From the NCBI GenBank assembly GCA_947631815.1, contig CANRMT010000013.1:1-38540 (forward strand): 38,540 bases of DNA, read 5' to 3'. Origin of the DNA: an uncultured Eisenbergiella sp. (GTDB lineage Bacteria; Bacillota; Clostridia; Lachnospirales; Lachnospiraceae). Numbering within the stretch: the first letter of the stretch is position 1; each line of letters opens with the position of its first letter. Position numbers and translations under genes: made by a program. Below, in pieces: positions 20,970-30,560 of the stretch. The notes under the pieces were generated by a model. The model ran no database searches. It was not told where the DNA came from and saw only the letters and a program-made list of their open reading frames with translations.

Positions 20970-21701
20970 TCACTCTTCGTCCCAGTTGTGATATACGGCC
21001 TGGACGTCATCGTCGTCGTCCAGAAGATCCAGCGTCCTGCGCAGTCCCTTCAGCGCGATCTCGTCCGTGCATGACACATAATTCTGAGGGATCATGGTCA
21101 CTTCCGCCTCCGCCATGGGGATCCCCGCCTTTTCCAGGGCGCTGCGCACCTCTTCGAAGCTGTCGGGATCCGTGAGCACCTCGTAGCTGTCCTCTTCCTC
21201 GGAAAAGTCCTCCGCGCCCGCGTCCAGCGCTGCCATCATCAGATCGTCCGCGTCCATATCGCATTCTTCCTTATCGATGATGATCTGTCCCTTCTTATCG
21301 AACATGAAGGAAACACAGCCGGGAGTGCCGACGTTGCCGTTCCCCTTGGAGAAGGCGCTGCGCACGTTGGCCGCCGTCCGGTTCTTGTTGTCCGTCAGCG
21401 CGTCCACGATGATGGCGATCCCGCCGGGGCCGTAGCCCTCATAGGTGACATATTCGTAGTTGACGCTGCCCACGTCTCCGGCCGCCTTGCGGATGCCGCG
21501 CTCTATGGTATCGTTCGGCATATTGTTGGCCTTCGCCTTGGCCACCACCTGCGCGAGCTTGAAATTGTTGGAGACGTCCGGTCCCCCTTCTTTCACCGCC
21601 ACGGCGATCTCTCTGCCGATGATCGTGAAGATCTTCCCTTTTGCGGCATCGTTCTTTTCCTTTTTATGCTTGATGTTCGCGAATTTTGAATGTCCTGACA
21701 T
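20970..21701 (-). CDS. YebC/PmpR family protein
   Basis: [32 protein letters not shown]...[36 protein letters not shown]. Confidence 0.97.
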   Translation of the reverse strand: MSGHSKFANIKHKKEKNDAAKGKIFTIIGREIAVAVKEGGPDVSNNFKLAQVVAKAKANNMPNDTIERGIRKAAGDVGSVNYEYVTYEGYGPGGIAIIVDALTDNKNRTAANVRSAFSKGNGNVGTPGCVSFMFDKKGQIIIDKEECDMDADDLMMAALDAGAEDFSEEEDSYEVLTDPDSFEEVRSALEKAGIPMAEAEVTMIPQNYVSCTDEIALKGLRRTLDLLDDDDDVQAVYHNWDEE

Positions 21702-21888
21702 ACTCTCCTCCTAAATCTGCGGATCGGCCTTTCTCTTCGGTATGCGGCTTCTCCCTGCTCCACCGCCCCGCGGGCGGATGATTCACACGCATTCACACGT
21801 ATTTCATATCATAACATTTCAGGCCGGATACGTCAAGATTCAGAAATGGGCCCGCAAAAAGGCCCCGGAGAGATGCAAAAGAGCTGTC

Positions 21889-22230
21889 CTATGTAGTCAG
21901 CTCCAGGCTCACCCGCAGCGCGCGGTCGATCTTTTCCATCATAACCTGGTCCAGATGGCAGACCTTGTCCTTCAGCCTCTTTTTATCGATCGTGCGCAGC
22001 TGCTCCAGAAGGACCACGCTGTCCTTCTCGATCTCATACTCCCGGGCCAGGATCTCGATGTGCGTGGGCAGCTTCGCCTTGTTCATCCTCGACGTGATCG
22101 CAGCGCAGATCACGGTGGGGCTGTGGCGGTTCCCTACATCATTCTGAATGATCAGGACCGGCCGCACGCCGCCCTGCTCCGAACCCACCACAGGCCGAAG
22201 ATCCGCGTAATAAATATCTCCTCGTCTCAT
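21889..22230 (-). CDS. mazF: Type II toxin, PemK/MazF family mRNA interferase (EndoA-like)
   Basis: [60 protein letters not shown]; start re-set to ATG 22230. Confidence 0.95.
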   Translation of the reverse strand: MRRGDIYYADLRPVVGSEQGGVRPVLIIQNDVGNRHSPTVICAAITSRMNKAKLPTHIEILAREYEIEKDSVVLLEQLRTIDKKRLKDKVCHLDQVMMEKIDRALRVSLELTT

Positions 22231-22315
22231 CACAGGCACTTCCTTTCCACGGTTCCGGTGCGCTCCGCATCGGAAAGATAAGGAAAGTATGCCCTCTGTC
22301 GGAAAATCTATTCGT

Positions 22316-23485
22316 TCACGCTTCAAAATCCCTGATCTGAACAGTCTTTCCGTCCTTTTTGTAAAGGCGCGGGATCCGCCGTCCCAGACAGCAGGCCAGT
22401 TCATAATTGAAACGGCCGGACAGACCGCCCAGCTCTTCCATCGTGATCTGTTCCCCGCCGTCCCGGCCGATCAGCGTCACCTCTGTCCCCGTCTCAACGC
22501 CCGGGATCCCGGTGACATCCGCCATGAACTGATCCATGCAGACGCGGCCCAGGATCGGCGCGCGCCTCCCGCGGATCAGCACCGAGCCCCGATTGGACAG
22601 CGAGCGCGGATAACCGTCGCCGTAGCCCACAGGGATCGTGGCGACCCGCGTGGGCGCCTGGGTCTTCCAGGTCCCCCCGTAGCTGATCTCCCGTCCCGCC
22701 TCCAGCTCCTTGACATAGACCACATGGCTGCGCAGCGAAAGGATCGGCTCCAGCCGCGTATGAACATGATCTACCTCGTCCGAGGGCCAGAGCCCGTACA
22801 GGATGATCCCGGCCCGCACGGCGTCCAGATGGGTCTGCGGCATATCCAGGATGGCCGCGCTGTTGGCGCAGTGAAAACGAAGCCCGGCGAGCCCGGACTC
22901 CCTCCGGATCCGTTCCGCGAACGCCGTGAAAGCGGCAAACTGCGCCTCTGCCCGCGTCTTATCCGTCTCATCCGATTCCGCAAAATGGGTGAACACCCCG
23001 GAGATCTCCAGGCCGGGGCAGGCGGCCGCCGTGCGGACGAATCGGATCCCCGCATCGTCCGGCCGTATGCCGATGCGGGACATGCCGGTATCCACCGCGA
23101 TATGGATCCGCATCTTTTCCCCGGCCTCCCGGCCCGCCCGGTCCATATCGGAAAGCATCTGTTCCGTGAAGGCCGCGGCCCCGATCCGCTGCCGCAGCAT
23201 TTCGGGATAGTCGGACGGAAACGTATAGCCCAGCACGAAGATCTCCTTGCGGATACCGGCCCTGCGCAGGGAAAAGCCCTCCTGGGCCGTGGCCGTCGCA
23301 TAGCCCTGCACGAAGTCCATCCCTTCCATCTCCCGGGCCAGCGGCACGGCGCCGTGTCCGTATCCGTCGGCCTTGATCACGCCGATGATCCCGGCCTTCG
23401 GACTGACAGCGCCCCGGATCGCGTACAGATTCCGGGTGAAGGCGTCCAGATCCACCTCCGCCCACACCCTCTCATAATGTTCCAT
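22316..23485 (-). CDS. alr: Alanine racemase
   Basis: [20 protein letters not shown]...[18 protein letters not shown]-lysine motif; [16 protein letters not shown]. Confidence 0.97.
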   Translation of the reverse strand: MEHYERVWAEVDLDAFTRNLYAIRGAVSPKAGIIGVIKADGYGHGAVPLAREMEGMDFVQGYATATAQEGFSLRRAGIRKEIFVLGYTFPSDYPEMLRQRIGAAAFTEQMLSDMDRAGREAGEKMRIHIAVDTGMSRIGIRPDDAGIRFVRTAAACPGLEISGVFTHFAESDETDKTRAEAQFAAFTAFAERIRRESGLAGLRFHCANSAAILDMPQTHLDAVRAGIILYGLWPSDEVDHVHTRLEPILSLRSHVVYVKELEAGREISYGGTWKTQAPTRVATIPVGYGDGYPRSLSNRGSVLIRGRRAPILGRVCMDQFMADVTGIPGVETGTEVTLIGRDGGEQITMEELGGLSGRFNYELACCLGRRIPRLYKKDGKTVQIRDFEA

Positions 23486-25046
23486 ATCCCTGTCTCCTCT
23501 CCGCCCCGAATGCCGCGCCCTCCGCGCACAGGACCTCGGGGACCGCCTCCGCGATATCCCCCGCTGTCATGCTGTATTCCCCTTTCCGGTGCGCCGCTCT
23601 GTCCCCGGCCAGCCCGTGCAGATAGACCCCTGCGCAGACATCGGGGAACAGATCGCCTCCCTGGGCCAGGATCGACGCCAGGATCCCGGTGAGCACATCG
23701 CCGCTGCCCGCCGTGGCCATCCCGCTGTTCCCGCTCCCGTTCAGATAGACGGGGCCGCTCTCCCGGGCAGCGGCCGTGCGCGCCCCTTTGCAGAGCACCA
23801 CCGCGTGAAAGGCGGCCGCCGCCCGGCGGGCGCACTCCACCGGAGCCTCCAGCACTTCCCTAACCTGCACATCCAGCAGCCTGGCCAGCTCGCCGGGGTG
23901 CGGCGTCATCACCAGATCCCGCCGGGTGCGGACGTCCTGCTGCAGTCCGGCGAGGCGCTCATACAGGGAACGCTCTTTTGCGAGCAGCGTGACCGCATCC
24001 GCGTCCAGCACCAGCGGCTGACCGGTATGTTCGATCACATAGCCAAGCTTTTCCGCCGCTTCCCCGGAGACGGACATCCCCGGCCCCGCGGCGATCACGT
24101 CCGCCCACGCCAGCGCTTCCTCCAGCCGGTCCGTCACCATGGTCTCCGGCCGGTCCCGCAGGCAGAGCGCGCGCAGCGCCTCATCCCCCACCAGCTTCAC
24201 CATGCCGCAGCCCGCCGCGAAGGCGCCTTTTGCGCACAGCAGGCCCGCGCCCTCCATACCGGGGCTTCCGGCCAACAGCGTCACCTTTCCGAACGTGCCC
24301 TTATTTCCCTCCGCCAGCCTTCCCGGCAGGAGCGCCGACACCGGTTCCGTGTAGGTGAACAGGGACGGGAGCTCTCCCAGACAGCTGTCCGTGGTGATCC
24401 CTATGGGCGCACAGACGATCCGTCCCGCACAGCGCGCTCCCGGATACCAGAAAAGCCCGGACTTGCGGAATCCAAAGGTCACCGTCGCATCCGCAAAGAC
24501 CGCCGCGCCCATGATCTGCCCCGTATCCGAATGGATCCCGGAAGGGATATCCACGGACAGCGTCCACGCATCCTGCCGGTTGATATATTCCACCGCCTCC
24601 CGGTAAGCGCCCTCCAGCGGCCGGGACAGCCCGATCCCGAACAGCGCGTCGATCACGATATCGTAGTCCTTCTTCGGCAGCACGCGCTGAATGACGCCGC
24701 CGTAGGCCTGCACGCACTCCATCTGAAGCTTCGTGAGCTCCCCCGCCTTTTCCGGCGGCCCGACCAGCACGAAGTCCACCAGCCAGCCCTCCTGCAACAG
24801 CAGTCTTCCCAGCGCGAACCCGTCTCCGCCGTTGTTCCCCGTTCCGGCCGTCACCAGGACCCGTTCCCGCCGGGCGGGCTCCCCCGCCTGCGCCAGCGCG
24901 CGCGCCATCCGTTCCCGGCGCTCCTTTATCACGTCCAGGCAGGCCAGCGCCGCACGCTCCATCAGCACGACGGAAGGCACATGAAAGATTTCGCTCGTAT
25001 TGCGGTCATAACGGCGCATCTGCGCCGCGTTCACAAGATATTCCAT
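23472..25046 (-). CDS. Bifunctional NAD(P)H-hydrate epimerase / ADP-dependent NAD(P)H-hydrate dehydratase
   Basis: MEYLVNAAQMRRYDRNTSE...VLVTAGTGNNGGDGFALGRLL (epimerase); C-terminal GSGNSGMATAGSGDVLTGILASILAQG (dehydratase). Start re-set to ATG 25046 after GGAGG. Confidence 0.95.
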   Translation of the reverse strand: MEYLVNAAQMRRYDRNTSEIFHVPSVVLMERAALACLDVIKERRERMARALAQAGEPARRERVLVTAGTGNNGGDGFALGRLLLQEGWLVDFVLVGPPEKAGELTKLQMECVQAYGGVIQRVLPKKDYDIVIDALFGIGLSRPLEGAYREAVEYINRQDAWTLSVDIPSGIHSDTGQIMGAAVFADATVTFGFRKSGLFWYPGARCAGRIVCAPIGITTDSCLGELPSLFTYTEPVSALLPGRLAEGNKGTFGKVTLLAGSPGMEGAGLLCAKGAFAAGCGMVKLVGDEALRALCLRDRPETMVTDRLEEALAWADVIAAGPGMSVSGEAAEKLGYVIEHTGQPLVLDADAVTLLAKERSLYERLAGLQQDVRTRRDLVMTPHPGELARLLDVQVREVLEAPVECARRAAAAFHAVVLCKGARTAAARESGPVYLNGSGNSGMATAGSGDVLTGILASILAQGGDLFPDVCAGVYLHGLAGDRAAHRKGEYSMTAGDIAEAVPEVLCAEGAAFGAERRQGYGTL

Positions 25047-25130
25047 TTCGCCTCCCACACTCCGTCTTCTCAGACCGGACCGCTCATCGGATCCGGACAG
25101 GGAAAACGCCGTCCGTCAAAAGTCCGTCAA

Positions 25131-25158
25131 AAAAATGATCCTGTTACAGATCATTTTT
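25131..25158 (-). terminator. AT-rich hairpin over rex stop codon, possible weak terminator
   Basis: aaaaatgatc (25131-25140)/gatcattttt (25149-25158), 8-nt loop, T run on the minus strand. Confidence 0.4.
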
Positions 25159-25791
25159 CTGCGTCTCATAGCGTTCCAGCATATAGGACAGCCGCATCAG
25201 GCTGTCCGAAAGATGTACGTTCTCCACCTGTACGCCGTCCGGCACATCCAGATCCACATGCGCGAAGTTCCAGATGGCCTTGATCCCTACATCGGTGAGC
25301 TTGCGCGCCACGGACACGGCCTCCGACTTCGGGATCGTCAGCACAGCGATATCCACGTTGTTCTGCCGCACGAACAGAGCCATCTCCTCCATGGGGCGCA
25401 CCTCGATCCCGCGGATCGTCCTGCCGTAAAGGGCGGGATTGATGTCGAAGATCCCCGTGAAGATGAAACCGCGCCTGGCGAAATTCATGTAGTTGGCCAG
25501 CGCCTGTCCCAGATTCCCCGCGCCGACGATGATCAGATTGTGCGTCTTGTTCAGCCCCAGGATCCTGCCGATCTCCGTGTACAGATATTCCACATTGTAG
25601 CCGTAGCCCTGCTGACCGAAGCCGCCGAAATGGTTGAAATCCTGCCGGATCTGGGATGCCGTCACGCGCATCAGCTCCGACAGCTCCTGGGAAGAAATGC
25701 GCTCTACGCCCTGATCCTTCAGTTCTCCCAGATATCTGAAATATCTGGGCAGCCGCCCGATCACCGCCTGGGATATCTCCTTCTCCGCCAT
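25144..25791 (-). CDS. rex: Redox-sensing transcriptional repressor Rex
   Basis: ISQAVIGRLPRYFRYLGELKDQGVERISSQELSELMRVTASQIRQDFNHFGGFGQQGYGYNVEYL; IVGAGNLGQALANY; start re-set to ATG 25791. Confidence 0.97.
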   Translation of the reverse strand: MAEKEISQAVIGRLPRYFRYLGELKDQGVERISSQELSELMRVTASQIRQDFNHFGGFGQQGYGYNVEYLYTEIGRILGLNKTHNLIIVGAGNLGQALANYMNFARRGFIFTGIFDINPALYGRTIRGIEVRPMEEMALFVRQNNVDIAVLTIPKSEAVSVARKLTDVGIKAIWNFAHVDLDVPDGVQVENVHLSDSLMRLSYMLERYETQKNDL

Positions 25792-25815
25792 ACCCGAAAC
25801 CTCCTCGTTTTTCTC

Positions 25816-25844
25816 ATTATACAACTCTGTTAAAAAACTGTCAA
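25816..25844 (-). promoter_or_regulatory. Consensus sigma-A promoter of rex with overlapping putative Rex operator
   Basis: Minus strand TTGACA (25844-25839), 17 bp, TATAAT (25821-25816); TTGACAGTTTTTTAACAG resembles the clostridial Rex consensus TTGTTAANNNNTTAACAA (10 of 14 defined positions). Confidence 0.75.
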
Positions 25845-25859
25845 TGCGCGTTCCCCGCC

Positions 25860-25888
25860 TTGACACCGGGGGAGTTCCCGGATAAACT
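25860..25888 (+). promoter_or_regulatory. Probable sigma-A promoter of ABC-F gene
   Basis: TTGACA (25860-25865), 17 bp, TAAACT (25883-25888). Confidence 0.5.
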
Positions 25889-25906
25889 ATAACAGAACGG
25901 TTTGAG

Positions 25907-25995
25907 AACGGCGGTCTTTCGGACGCCGGACTCCTAAAAAAAGGCGGCCCTTTGGCTGCCGGACTCCGTGAAAACGGCGGCCGTACGGGACGCCC
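25907..25995. repeat. Three tandem 33-bp degenerate repeats in ABC-F leader
   Basis: ggcgg at 25910, 25943 and 25976; ggactcc at 25928 and 25961; unit pattern ggcggNctttNggNNgccggactccNNNaaaa. Confidence 0.8.
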
Positions 25996-26038
25996 GCACG
26001 GGATGCGGGATACGGACGCCGACCCAGAGAGGCGGATC

Positions 26039-27973
26039 ATGATACTTTCCTGTCAGAATATCAATAAATCTTTTCTGGAGCAGCAGGTGCTGAAAAACTG
26101 CTCCTTCCACCTGGAGGACCGCGAAAAGGCGGCCATCGTCGGCGTCAACGGCGCGGGCAAGACCACGCTCCTGCGCATCCTCGTCGGAGAGCTGGAGCCG
26201 GACGAGGGCGTCGTGGCGCTCTCCCACGGCAAGTCCTTCGGTTATCTTCCCCAGGATGCCGCCGTCAATACCGATCACACCATTTACGAGGAGCTTTTGT
26301 CCGTCAAACAGCATCTGGTGGATATGGAGCGCAGGATCCGGGAGACCGAGAGCGCCATGAAGCAGGCACAGGGGGCCGAGCTGGAGCTTCTGATGCGCCG
26401 GTATACGGACCTGAGCCACGCCTTTGAGCAGGAGAACGGCTATGCCTTTCAAAGCGAGCTGACGGGCGTGCTGAAGGGGCTCGGCTTCGTGCCGGAGGAG
26501 TTTTCCAAGCCGGTATCCACGCTTTCCGGCGGGCAGAAGACCCGCGTGGCGCTGGGCAAGCTCCTTCTGAAGGCGCCGGATCTGATCATCCTGGACGAGC
26601 CCACCAACCATCTCGACATGTCCTCCATCGCCTGGCTGGAGACCTGGCTCGGCAATTACAGGGGGAGCGTGCTGCTGGTCTCCCATGACCGGTATTTTCT
26701 GGACCGGGTGGCGGGAAAGATCATCGAGATCGACAACGCCCGCGTGACGGTGTTCACCGGCAATTATACCGCCTACGCCGCCAAAAAGGAAATGCTGCGC
26801 AAGGCCGAATGGAACGCCTATCTCAATCAGCAGGCCGAGATCCGTCATCAGGAGGAGGTCATCGCCAAGCTGCGCTCCTTCAACCGGGAAAAATCCATCC
26901 GCCGGGCCGAAAGCCGGGAAAAGATGCTCTCCAGGATCGAAGTCCTCGACAGGCCCGCGGAAACGGCCGCGGACATGAAGATCTCACTCACGCCGCGCGT
27001 CCTCAGCGGCAGCGACGTGCTCTCCGTGGAGCATCTGTCCAAGGCGTTCGGCTCCAACCGTCTGTTCGGCGATCTCTCCTTTTCGATCAAGCGGGGAGAG
27101 CATGTGGCGCTGATCGGGGACAACGGCACCGGCAAGACGACGATCTTAAAGATCATCAACGGGCTGGAGAAGCCCGACGCCGGAAAGATCGTGCCCGGCA
27201 GCAGGGTCCAGATCGGCTACTACGACCAGGAGCACCACGTTCTGCACCCGGACAAGACCCTGTTCGAGGAGATCTCCGACGCTTACCCGACGCTGAACAA
27301 CACCGAGATTCGGAATACGCTGGCCGCTTTCCTCTTCACCGGGGAAACGGTGTTCAAGCGGATCGCCGACCTGTCCGGCGGGGAGCGGGGCCGGGTCTCC
27401 CTGGCAAAGCTGATGCTTTCGGAATCCAATTTCCTGATCCTGGACGAGCCCACCAACCATCTGGATATCGCCTCCAAGGAGATCCTGGAGGATGCCCTGA
27501 ACGGCTATGAGGGCACCGTCCTCTACGTATCCCACGACCGGTATTTCATCAACCGCACCGCTCACAGGATCCTGGAGCTGTCCGGTCAGACGCTGACGCA
27601 GTATCTGGGCGATTACGATTATTATCTCGAAAAGAAAACGGGCCCTGCGCCGGAGGCGGCCGGGACAAAGGGCACACCGTCCTGGAGCCGCCCCGCTGCC
27701 GCTTCCCCGGAAAAGGTCTCCGCCTCCAAGCTCTCCTGGCAGGAAAAAAAGGAACAGGAGGCGGCCAGGCGCAAAAAGGAAAACGCGCTGAAAAAGTGCG
27801 AGGACCGCATCTCTCTTCTGGAGGCCAGGGACCGGGAGATCGACGGCCAGATGAGCCAGCCGGACACCGCCTGCGACGTGGCCGCCCTGCAGACGCTGAG
27901 CCTGGAAAAGGCGTCCATCGCAGACGAGCTGGCCGCCCTCTTGGAGGAATGGGAAAAACTGAGCGAACCGTGA
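26039..27973 (+). CDS. ABC-F family ATP-binding cassette protein
   Basis: Two ABC domains: GVNGAGKTTLL/LSGGQKTRVALGKLLL/LIILDEPTNHLD and GDNGTGKTTIL/LSGGERGRVSLAKLML/FLILDEPTNHLD; no TM segments; coiled-coil tail. Confidence 0.95.
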   Translation: MILSCQNINKSFLEQQVLKNCSFHLEDREKAAIVGVNGAGKTTLLRILVGELEPDEGVVALSHGKSFGYLPQDAAVNTDHTIYEELLSVKQHLVDMERRIRETESAMKQAQGAELELLMRRYTDLSHAFEQENGYAFQSELTGVLKGLGFVPEEFSKPVSTLSGGQKTRVALGKLLLKAPDLIILDEPTNHLDMSSIAWLETWLGNYRGSVLLVSHDRYFLDRVAGKIIEIDNARVTVFTGNYTAYAAKKEMLRKAEWNAYLNQQAEIRHQEEVIAKLRSFNREKSIRRAESREKMLSRIEVLDRPAETAADMKISLTPRVLSGSDVLSVEHLSKAFGSNRLFGDLSFSIKRGEHVALIGDNGTGKTTILKIINGLEKPDAGKIVPGSRVQIGYYDQEHHVLHPDKTLFEEISDAYPTLNNTEIRNTLAAFLFTGETVFKRIADLSGGERGRVSLAKLMLSESNFLILDEPTNHLDIASKEILEDALNGYEGTVLYVSHDRYFINRTAHRILELSGQTLTQYLGDYDYYLEKKTGPAPEAAGTKGTPSWSRPAAASPEKVSASKLSWQEKKEQEAARRKKENALKKCEDRISLLEARDREIDGQMSQPDTACDVAALQTLSLEKASIADELAALLEEWEKLSEP

Positions 27974-28000
27974 AGGACGCTCCTTCGCTGTATGCGGACA

Positions 28001-28053
28001 AGAGGCTCCGTGCCGCCGCTCCCGGACAGGGAACGCAGCACAGAGCCTCTTTT
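28001..28053 (+). terminator. Rho-independent terminator after ABC-F gene
   Basis: agaggctccgtgc (28001-28013)/gcacagagcctct (28038-28050) followed by TTT; 13-bp stem with one G-U. Confidence 0.7.
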
Positions 28054-28087
28054 GATACGAAGGAGATCGGGGCCAAAAGCCTGTGCT

Positions 28088-28522
28088 TCAGTCCCCGCCG
28101 TCCTTCTTATGCTTCTCGATGAAGATCTTCCTGGTGATGAAATTGTAGACCATCACGATGCCCGTGGCAAACGGCTTGACGATGATATATGAGCGGCTCC
28201 AGAACGGATCCAGCACCGCGGTGCCCAGCTTCATGATGATATTGTTCAGGATCAGGCCGCCCACCGCCAGCAGGAAGAACACCGCGAACTGAGCGCCCTT
28301 GTTGGCCTTCTTATCCGCGTCGAAAACGAACGCGATGCTCAGGATGTAATTGACCACGGCCGAAATGGTGAAGGCCAGCGTGTTAGCCGCGAGCACCGGC
28401 CAGCCCAGAAGCTCCCGGAACAGGATCAGCGAAAAATATTCGATGAAAAAGCACAGGAATCCCACCGCGCCGAACTTCACGATCTGCTGTCCGAGTTTGC
28501 TCTTCAGAAATCTGTCGATCAA
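28088..28522 (-). CDS. GtrA family membrane protein
   Basis: IDRFLKSKLGQQIVKFGAVGFLCFFIEYFSLILFRELLGWPVLAANTLAFTISAVVNYILSIAFVF; TTG start at 28522 preceded by AAAGGAG. Confidence 0.87.
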   Translation of the reverse strand: MIDRFLKSKLGQQIVKFGAVGFLCFFIEYFSLILFRELLGWPVLAANTLAFTISAVVNYILSIAFVFDADKKANKGAQFAVFFLLAVGGLILNNIIMKLGTAVLDPFWSRSYIIVKPFATGIVMVYNFITRKIFIEKHKKDGGD

Positions 28523-28637
28523 AGCTTTTCTCCTTTTTGTCTGTGAAACCGAACGGGAAACTGGAGCAACCGAAAGACAGCCCGGCGGCCGGTCCGACCG
28601 GAACGGCCGGACTTTCCTCAGCGCACCCAAAGGCCGC

Positions 28638-29843
28638 TCATACTGCATCCAATGTGTCCCTGACCGCCCGGATGAAATCCCGGCTGTTCAGGACCGTCAC
28701 ATCCTTCAGGGAAGTGATCAGCGCCAGATCCTTCGTCATCCTGCCGCTCTCGATCGTCGCGATGACGGCCTTCTCCAGCCGGTCCGCAAACGCCTGCAGC
28801 GCAGGGATGCCATCCAGCTCGCCCCGCTTGCGCAGCGCGCCTGTCCAGGCGAAGATCGTCGCCACGGAATTGGTGGAGGTCTCCTCCCCCTTCAGGTGCT
28901 TATAATAATGGCGCTGTACCGTGCCGTGGGCCGCCTCGTACTCGTATACGCCGGAGGGTGAGACCAGCACGGAGGTCATCATGGCCAGAGAGCCGAAGGC
29001 GGAGCTGACCATATCGCTCATCACATCGCCGTCATAGTTCTTGCAGGCCCAGATGAAGCCGCCCTTCGCCTTCATCACCCGAGCCACCGCATCGTCGATG
29101 AGGGTATAGAAATATTCGATGCCCAGCGCCTCGAACTTTTCCCGGTATTCGCCCTCATAGATCTCCTGAAAGATGTCCTTGAAGGTATGGTCGTATTTCT
29201 TGGAGATCGTGTCCTTGGTGGCAAACCACAGATCCTGCTTCGTGTCCACTGCGTAGTTAAAGCACGCCCGCGCGAAGCTGGAAATGGACTTTTCGGTATT
29301 GTGGATCCCCTGCAGGATGCCGGCTCCTGTAAATTCGTGGATCGTCTCCCGGATCTGCGTGCCGTCCGTGCCCGTGAACACCAGCTCCGCCTTCCCGGGG
29401 CCGGGCACCCTGATCTCGGCATTCTTGTAGACGTCCCCGTAGGCGTGACGTGCCAGCGTGATGGGCTTCTCCCAGTTGCGCACGCAGGGCTCGATCCCCT
29501 TCACCAGGATCGGGGCGCGGAACACCGTGCCGTCCAGCATGGCGCGGATCGTCCCGTTGGGGCTCTTCCACATTTCCTTCAGACCGTATTCCTTCACCCG
29601 CGCCGCGTTGGGCGTGATGGTGGCGCACTTGACGGCGACGCCGTACCGCATGGTGGCGTTGGCGGCGTCCACCGTCACCTGATCGTCCGTCTCGTTGCGA
29701 TGCACGAGGCCCAGGTCATAATATTCCGTCTTCAGCTCGATATAGGGGAGCAGGAGCTCCTCCTTGATCATCTGCCAGAGGATCCGTGTCATCTCATCGC
29801 CGTCCATCTCCACCAGCGGCGTTTTCATCTGAATCTTATCCAT
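28638..29843 (-). CDS. icd: NADP-dependent isocitrate dehydrogenase
   Basis: [46 protein letters not shown]...[45 protein letters not shown]. Confidence 0.97.
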   Translation of the reverse strand: MDKIQMKTPLVEMDGDEMTRILWQMIKEELLLPYIELKTEYYDLGLVHRNETDDQVTVDAANATMRYGVAVKCATITPNAARVKEYGLKEMWKSPNGTIRAMLDGTVFRAPILVKGIEPCVRNWEKPITLARHAYGDVYKNAEIRVPGPGKAELVFTGTDGTQIRETIHEFTGAGILQGIHNTEKSISSFARACFNYAVDTKQDLWFATKDTISKKYDHTFKDIFQEIYEGEYREKFEALGIEYFYTLIDDAVARVMKAKGGFIWACKNYDGDVMSDMVSSAFGSLAMMTSVLVSPSGVYEYEAAHGTVQRHYYKHLKGEETSTNSVATIFAWTGALRKRGELDGIPALQAFADRLEKAVIATIESGRMTKDLALITSLKDVTVLNSRDFIRAVRDTLDAV

Positions 29844-29876
29844 ACAGCTTGTTATTCCTCTCTCCGTTCTGCTCTT

Positions 29877-30560
29877 TCACGGCATGTTTTCCAAAAAACC
29901 GTTCGTTACCATAGTAGCATAAGCGTTCCGAATATGCAAGGCGGTAAGCGCTTCCGCCCGGTCCGCGTCCCGGTCCCGGATCGCCTCCATGATCTGCTTA
30001 TGCTCCTGCACCGCTTCCTTTCCCCGCTCGTGATCGGAAAGGGTGCGCTTGCGCATCCGCTTCACATATTCATGGAAATCCCGCAGCGTGCGGCAGAGCT
30101 GCTTGCTGTCGCAGGCCTCGTAAAGGATCTCGTGAAACTGATGGTCCAGCTCCGTGAGCTGTTCCGCGTTCCCCCGCCCGGCATGGTACTCGGACAGGTA
30201 GATCGTCTCCTCCAGCCGTTCCAGCTGTTCCTTCGTGATATGCGCCGTGGCCCAGCGGGCGCACAGCCCCTCCAGCAGCGCGCGGATGGCATAGATGTCC
30301 GCCACGTCCTTTCCCGTGATCCCCGTCACATAGGCGCCCCGGTTGGGCACGATGGAGACCAGCCCCTCCAGCTCCAGCTGGCGCAGGGCCTCCCGTACGG
30401 GGGTCCGGGACACGCCCAGCTCCTCACAGACCGCCATCTCCCGCAGTTCTTCCCCTTCCCGGTAGACACCGTTCAGGATGTCCTCCCGCAGTCTTGAAAA
30501 AACGCGGCTGCGCAGCAGGGAACGGTCCGGCTTTCCTTCGTTCAGATCGTATTGGCTCAT
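29877..30560 (-). CDS. GntR family (FCD domain) transcriptional regulator
   Basis: LREDILNGVYREGEELREMAVCEELGVSRTPVREALRQLELEGLVSIVPNRGAYV wHTH plus helical FCD domain. Confidence 0.95.
   Translation of the reverse strand: MSQYDLNEGKPDRSLLRSRVFSRLREDILNGVYREGEELREMAVCEELGVSRTPVREALRQLELEGLVSIVPNRGAYVTGITGKDVADIYAIRALLEGLCARWATAHITKEQLERLEETIYLSEYHAGRGNAEQLTELDHQFHEILYEACDSKQLCRTLRDFHEYVKRMRKRTLSDHERGKEAVQEHKQIMEAIRDRDADRAEALTALHIRNAYATMVTNGFLENMP

Noticed and set aside
22289-23692. 467-aa plus-strand ORF
   Set aside because: Antisense to alr
23589-25283. 564-aa plus-strand ORF
   Set aside because: Antisense to the NAD(P)H-hydrate repair gene and the end of rex; no domain signature
26809-27510. 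233-aa plus-strand ORF inside the ABC-F gene
   Set aside because: Out-of-frame with the ABC-F Walker A/signature/Walker B motifs
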